A stretch of 38,814 nucleotides of DNA, taken from NCBI GenBank assembly GCA_000166735.2, contig AEMJ01000061.1, positions 1-38,814 of the forward strand, given 5' to 3'. Numbering within the stretch: the stretch's first letter is position 1; every line of letters begins with the position of its first letter. The notes beneath the pieces are model-generated. The model worked only from the letters and a program-made list of their open reading frames with translations, searched no databases and was not told the origin of the DNA. This DNA comes from Leuconostoc inhae KCTC 3774 (GTDB lineage: Bacteria; Bacillota; Bacilli; Lactobacillales; Lactobacillaceae). Positions 36,365 to 38,814 of this stretch are shown here, piece by piece. The translations under genes were made by a program, and so were the position numbers.

Positions 36365-37443
36365 TTAGCCTATATCTCTTACAGACTCTCGTTCTATTAA
36401 TTTAGAGCTGTACACGACAGAATTAGTTTTATGATGTTTTATTTTTGCAACAACAATTGGGCCGCATCTTTCCCCATATCTTCCTTTGCATGCGTCATGG
36501 TCGTAAGTCTTGGAGACAGATACTGTGACAATTGGAAATCATCAAAGCCTATCACAGATATATCTTCTGGCACTTTTAACCCAACATCATGTATTAAATC
36601 AATTGTTCTTATCGCTAATTGATCATTGTAAGCAATAATTGCGGTTGGTCTTTGCTCAGGTTTCTTTGCTAATAACTCACTAATAGCACGTAAAGCATCG
36701 TTTACTTCATCAGACTTGTACATAATTGGGGTACAGTACGGTAAAATATTGGGATGATCTTGATAGGCTTTTAGATAACCCGCCATACGATGAACACCTT
36801 GACTATCAGAAACCTGAAAAACACCGACAATTTTTTTATGTCCTCTTTTAATCAGATAATTTGTCGCGCGGTCAAAAGCTAACTTGTCATCACTAACTAG
36901 TTTGGTCCCCTCAAAATTGTTATAGGCCGCGTTGATAAATACCATCGGAATATTCATTTGGTCAAGTTTTTGATACAGATCAATATTAGTTGTGTCTAAT
37001 GCACTTTGAGTTGGCTCTATGATTAATCCACCTAAATTTTGACCCATAAGATTTGTGAGTGCTGTACGTTCTCGCACGGGATCGTTATGTGTATTAGCTA
37101 AAACGAGAGAAAATCCATTTTCAGATAAAACTTGATCTGCACCATCAATAATAGCTGGGAAAATATATGATGCCACATGTGTAGATAAAATACCAATGAC
37201 TTTTGGCGCATCTTCAAATTTTTTTGTAACCGACCAATCGGCTACAAAAGAGCCGCCACCTTGTACCCGGTAAACAAATTTTTCATTTTCCAAGTCAGAA
37301 ATAGCACGGCGCACTGTATATCGACTTACTGAAAAGTCAGACATCATGTCACTTTCAGTAGGCAATTGTTGATCTTTTTGATACGTACCACGCAATATTT
37401 TATCTAGAATACTTTTTTTAATAATTTCATATTTATTTGCCAT
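36365..37443 (-). CDS. araR: Arabinose repressor AraR (frameshift at the C-terminus)
   Basis: Repressor released by L-arabinose. Repaired length 359 residues: N-terminal GntR winged helix (DQQLPTESDMMSDFSVSRYTVRRAISDLENE, residues 22-55, wing YRVQGGGSFVADW) joined to a LacI-type periplasmic-binding-like effector domain (KVIGILSTHVASYIFPAIIDGADQVL from about 80, FVINAAYNN-like region near 165, SVIGFDDFQLSQYLSPRLTTM near 305). This combination is specific to AraR. The unrepaired frame ends at LLLQK; adding one A to A5 (plus T5 at 36442-36446) gives LLLQKIKHHKTNSVVYSSKL and an end at 36365. No clear ribosome binding site precedes the ATG. Confidence 0.93.
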
Positions 37444-37503
37444 AGTAACATTATTCGTGCAGAACTGTCATTTCTAACAATTATCCGCACAAAACCCATC
37501 ATT

Positions 37504-37565
37504 TATTTTGTATATTTTTCAAGACACTTTCATCTTAACATATTCTCATGTATTCATACAAAATA
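37504..37565. repeat. Spaced 10-bp inverted repeat between araR and the Ni/Co permease
   Basis: TATTTTGTAT (37504-37513) and ATACAAAATA (37556-37565) are exact reverse complements, 42 bases apart. The region of 216 bases between the genes (both on the minus strand) should hold the araR promoter; a weak TTAAGA-N18-TATACA can be read on the minus strand within it. The repeat may be an operator pair or chance in A/T-rich DNA. Confidence 0.4.
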
Positions 37566-37659
37566 TAGTTTACGACATCAAATCGCCTATCCGTGCTTCT
37601 AACATTCAAAAATTTTATGCGCGCTCATGCCAATTAATTGCTAACAATACTTCGCGTCA

Positions 37660-38712
37660 TTATTTGCCCCGATTTTCAGTTATGATGCCCACATCCTCTT
37701 TATCAGCTAATTTAAAAATGTGCCAAAATGTGATAGCAATTATCCAAGTCACTACAAACATCATGACCAAGATTAACCCCATTTTATTAAAGTCTAAAGC
37801 TGCTACCCAGTGTGTCAATACATTGTGCCAATCAAACATAGCGCTAAATGACTGCACCAAATCAATAAAGCCAATAAAGCCAGCTGCTAATATAGAAATG
37901 CCGGTAATCGTTAAATTATAATAAACTTTACGATAGGGTGATGAAAATACCCAATTATAGGTGGTACTCATAAAAAAGCCGTCTACCGTATCCATTAAAC
38001 ACATACCAGCAGTAAATAACAACGGAAAAGCCATTGTTGCATACCACGGTACACCTGCATTTGCTGCGGTAGCCGATGTTGCCAACACTGCAATTTGTGT
38101 TGCCGTATCAAATCCCAAGCCAAATAAAAAGCCAACAAAAGCTACTTGCCAATTATGTTTAATCATTCCTAATAATTTTAAAAATAAGCGATAGATTTTA
38201 GATGTCACTATCTGTTTATCAATTTCAATGTGTTCGGGATGTTGATGGCTCATCTGCTTAAATTTCAACCAGATATCATGTAAAATAACACTATTAACAC
38301 TAGCCAATATGAGTAACATAATTCCTGCAATCAACGTACCGATGGCCCCACCGATTTGCTCAAAAACGGGCATAGTATCCTTAGCCCATTCAACAAATAC
38401 TACCGTTAACAAGGCCATTAACACCACAACCATTGAATGTCCAAATGAAAAACTGAAACCCACACCCCTTGTATTTTTACCATCATTAAGCATTTTACGT
38501 GTCATATTATCAATAGCTGCAATATGATCAACGTCAAACGCATGATGTAAACCCATTGTAAACGACAAATAAGCCATCGCAATCATTTCAGGATACTGTG
38601 CTGCACGAGTCAGCAATAAAAGTATGCCAGCTATTAAAAAAATCAGAATAACGCTCCCATAGCGTAAAGCATCGGCCTGAATTGTCGCGTGTTTTTTTGT
38701 CATCAACATCAT
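37660..38712 (-). CDS. NiCoT family nickel/cobalt permease
   Basis: Secondary importer for Ni2+ or Co2+ (HoxN/HupN/NixA family). 350 residues, intact, about eight membrane segments. Signature motifs: GLHHAFDVDHIAAIDN (segment 2; usually HAxDADH, here DVDH), FSFSFGHSMVVV, LGFDTATQIAVLA and LFTAGMCLMDTVDG. The start at 38712 has GAGGAGA at 6-7 bases; the frame extends to 38781 without support. Nickel or cobalt cannot be told apart from the motifs alone. Repeated ATGTCC motifs upstream may bind a metal regulator. Confidence 0.93.
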   Translation of the reverse strand: MMLMTKKHATIQADALRYGSVILIFLIAGILLLLTRAAQYPEMIAMAYLSFTMGLHHAFDVDHIAAIDNMTRKMLNDGKNTRGVGFSFSFGHSMVVVLMALLTVVFVEWAKDTMPVFEQIGGAIGTLIAGIMLLILASVNSVILHDIWLKFKQMSHQHPEHIEIDKQIVTSKIYRLFLKLLGMIKHNWQVAFVGFLFGLGFDTATQIAVLATSATAANAGVPWYATMAFPLLFTAGMCLMDTVDGFFMSTTYNWVFSSPYRKVYYNLTITGISILAAGFIGFIDLVQSFSAMFDWHNVLTHWVAALDFNKMGLILVMMFVVTWIIAITFWHIFKLADKEDVGIITENRGK

Positions 38713-38765
38713 AAATTTTCTCCTCGTATTGTCTAATAGTAGATTATCATGTTCGTGACGTGATA

Positions 38766-38809
38766 GACATTTTTTGAACAAAACATGTCCTTAACGTACA
38801 AAAAATGTC
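38766..38809. promoter_or_regulatory. Repeated AAAATGTC motifs upstream of the Ni/Co permease
   Basis: GACATTTTTTG (38766-38776) and CAAAAAATGTC (38799-38809) are an exact 11-bp inverted repeat; a third related copy AAAACATGTCC lies between them (38780-38790). The element is 55-100 bases ahead of the permease start and runs close to the window edge. A metal-responsive operator is possible. Confidence 0.5.
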
Positions 38810-38814
38810 CTTTT

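Noticed and set aside
37508-37921. 137-codon plus-strand frame across the permease C-terminus
   Set aside because: It overlaps the well-supported NiCoT gene on the opposite strand; its composition looks like a reverse reading of membrane segments.
1-38814. CRISPR array, prophage, insertion sequence, tRNA or rRNA genes
   Set aside because: I found no regularly spaced repeats, integrase or transposase frames, terminal inverted repeats with target duplications, or cloverleaf with CCA-type ends.

Overview
The window reads as a chromosomal segment of a low-GC, obligately heterofermentative lactic acid bacterium. Leuconostoc or a close relative is the best guess: it has phosphoketolase, no pyruvate-dissipating accessory load, AT-rich codons, AGGAG-type ribosome binding sites, CcpA (cre) sites, T-box control and an S6:S18 leader. 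I see no tRNA or rRNA gene, insertion sequence, prophage or CRISPR array. The species is inferred from protein resemblance only.

Layout. 1-3177: 5' part of phosphoketolase (xpkA), a GntR/UTRA regulator, ybaK and a membrane protein with an HELSH motif. 3230-8696: two conserved Firmicute clusters on the minus strand, rpsF-ssb-rpsR and gdpP-rplI-dnaB. 8756-14215: a small unknown gene, a PepV-type dipeptidase, and an energy-coupling-factor (ECF) importer (S component, fused double ATPase, T component) behind a T-box. 14279-18783: an unknown acidic protein, adhP, a quinone-reductase-like gene and gltX. 18884-20850: a TetR regulator divergent from a YhgE/Pip-type membrane protein, with a perfect 42-bp palindrome between them. 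21084-25865: radA and dut on the minus strand, divergent from a Zn/Mn ABC importer with a Fur-type box. 26137-28705: GNAT, rpiA, aspA. 28854-34095: the L-arabinose operon araA-transporter-araB-araD, divergent from a class II aldolase (fba). 35552-38712: a DUF1003 protein, the arabinose repressor araR and a Ni/Co permease.

How it fits together. L-arabinose enters through the sugar porter and is converted by AraA, AraB and AraD to xylulose-5-phosphate, which phosphoketolase splits; RpiA and Fba connect the pentose and triose pools and AdhP can reoxidise NADH. The araA promoter carries an AraR-type operator and a perfect cre, and araR lies about 2.3 kb away.

A key caveat: at least eleven genes, including essential ones (dnaB, rplI, dut), are broken by frameshifts, and every one of these is repaired by adding a single base to an A/T run of 5-7 (twice in the fused ECF ATPase). 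Two further genes (ybaK, DUF1003) are broken at similar runs. This is the signature of homopolymer under-calling, so I annotate the repaired genes and give the position of each break. The most interesting biology that does not depend on those errors lies in the regulatory DNA: long palindromes, probable leaderless starts, mini-ORF leaders, a hairpin inside the ara operon, and an apparent ATC start codon in radA.
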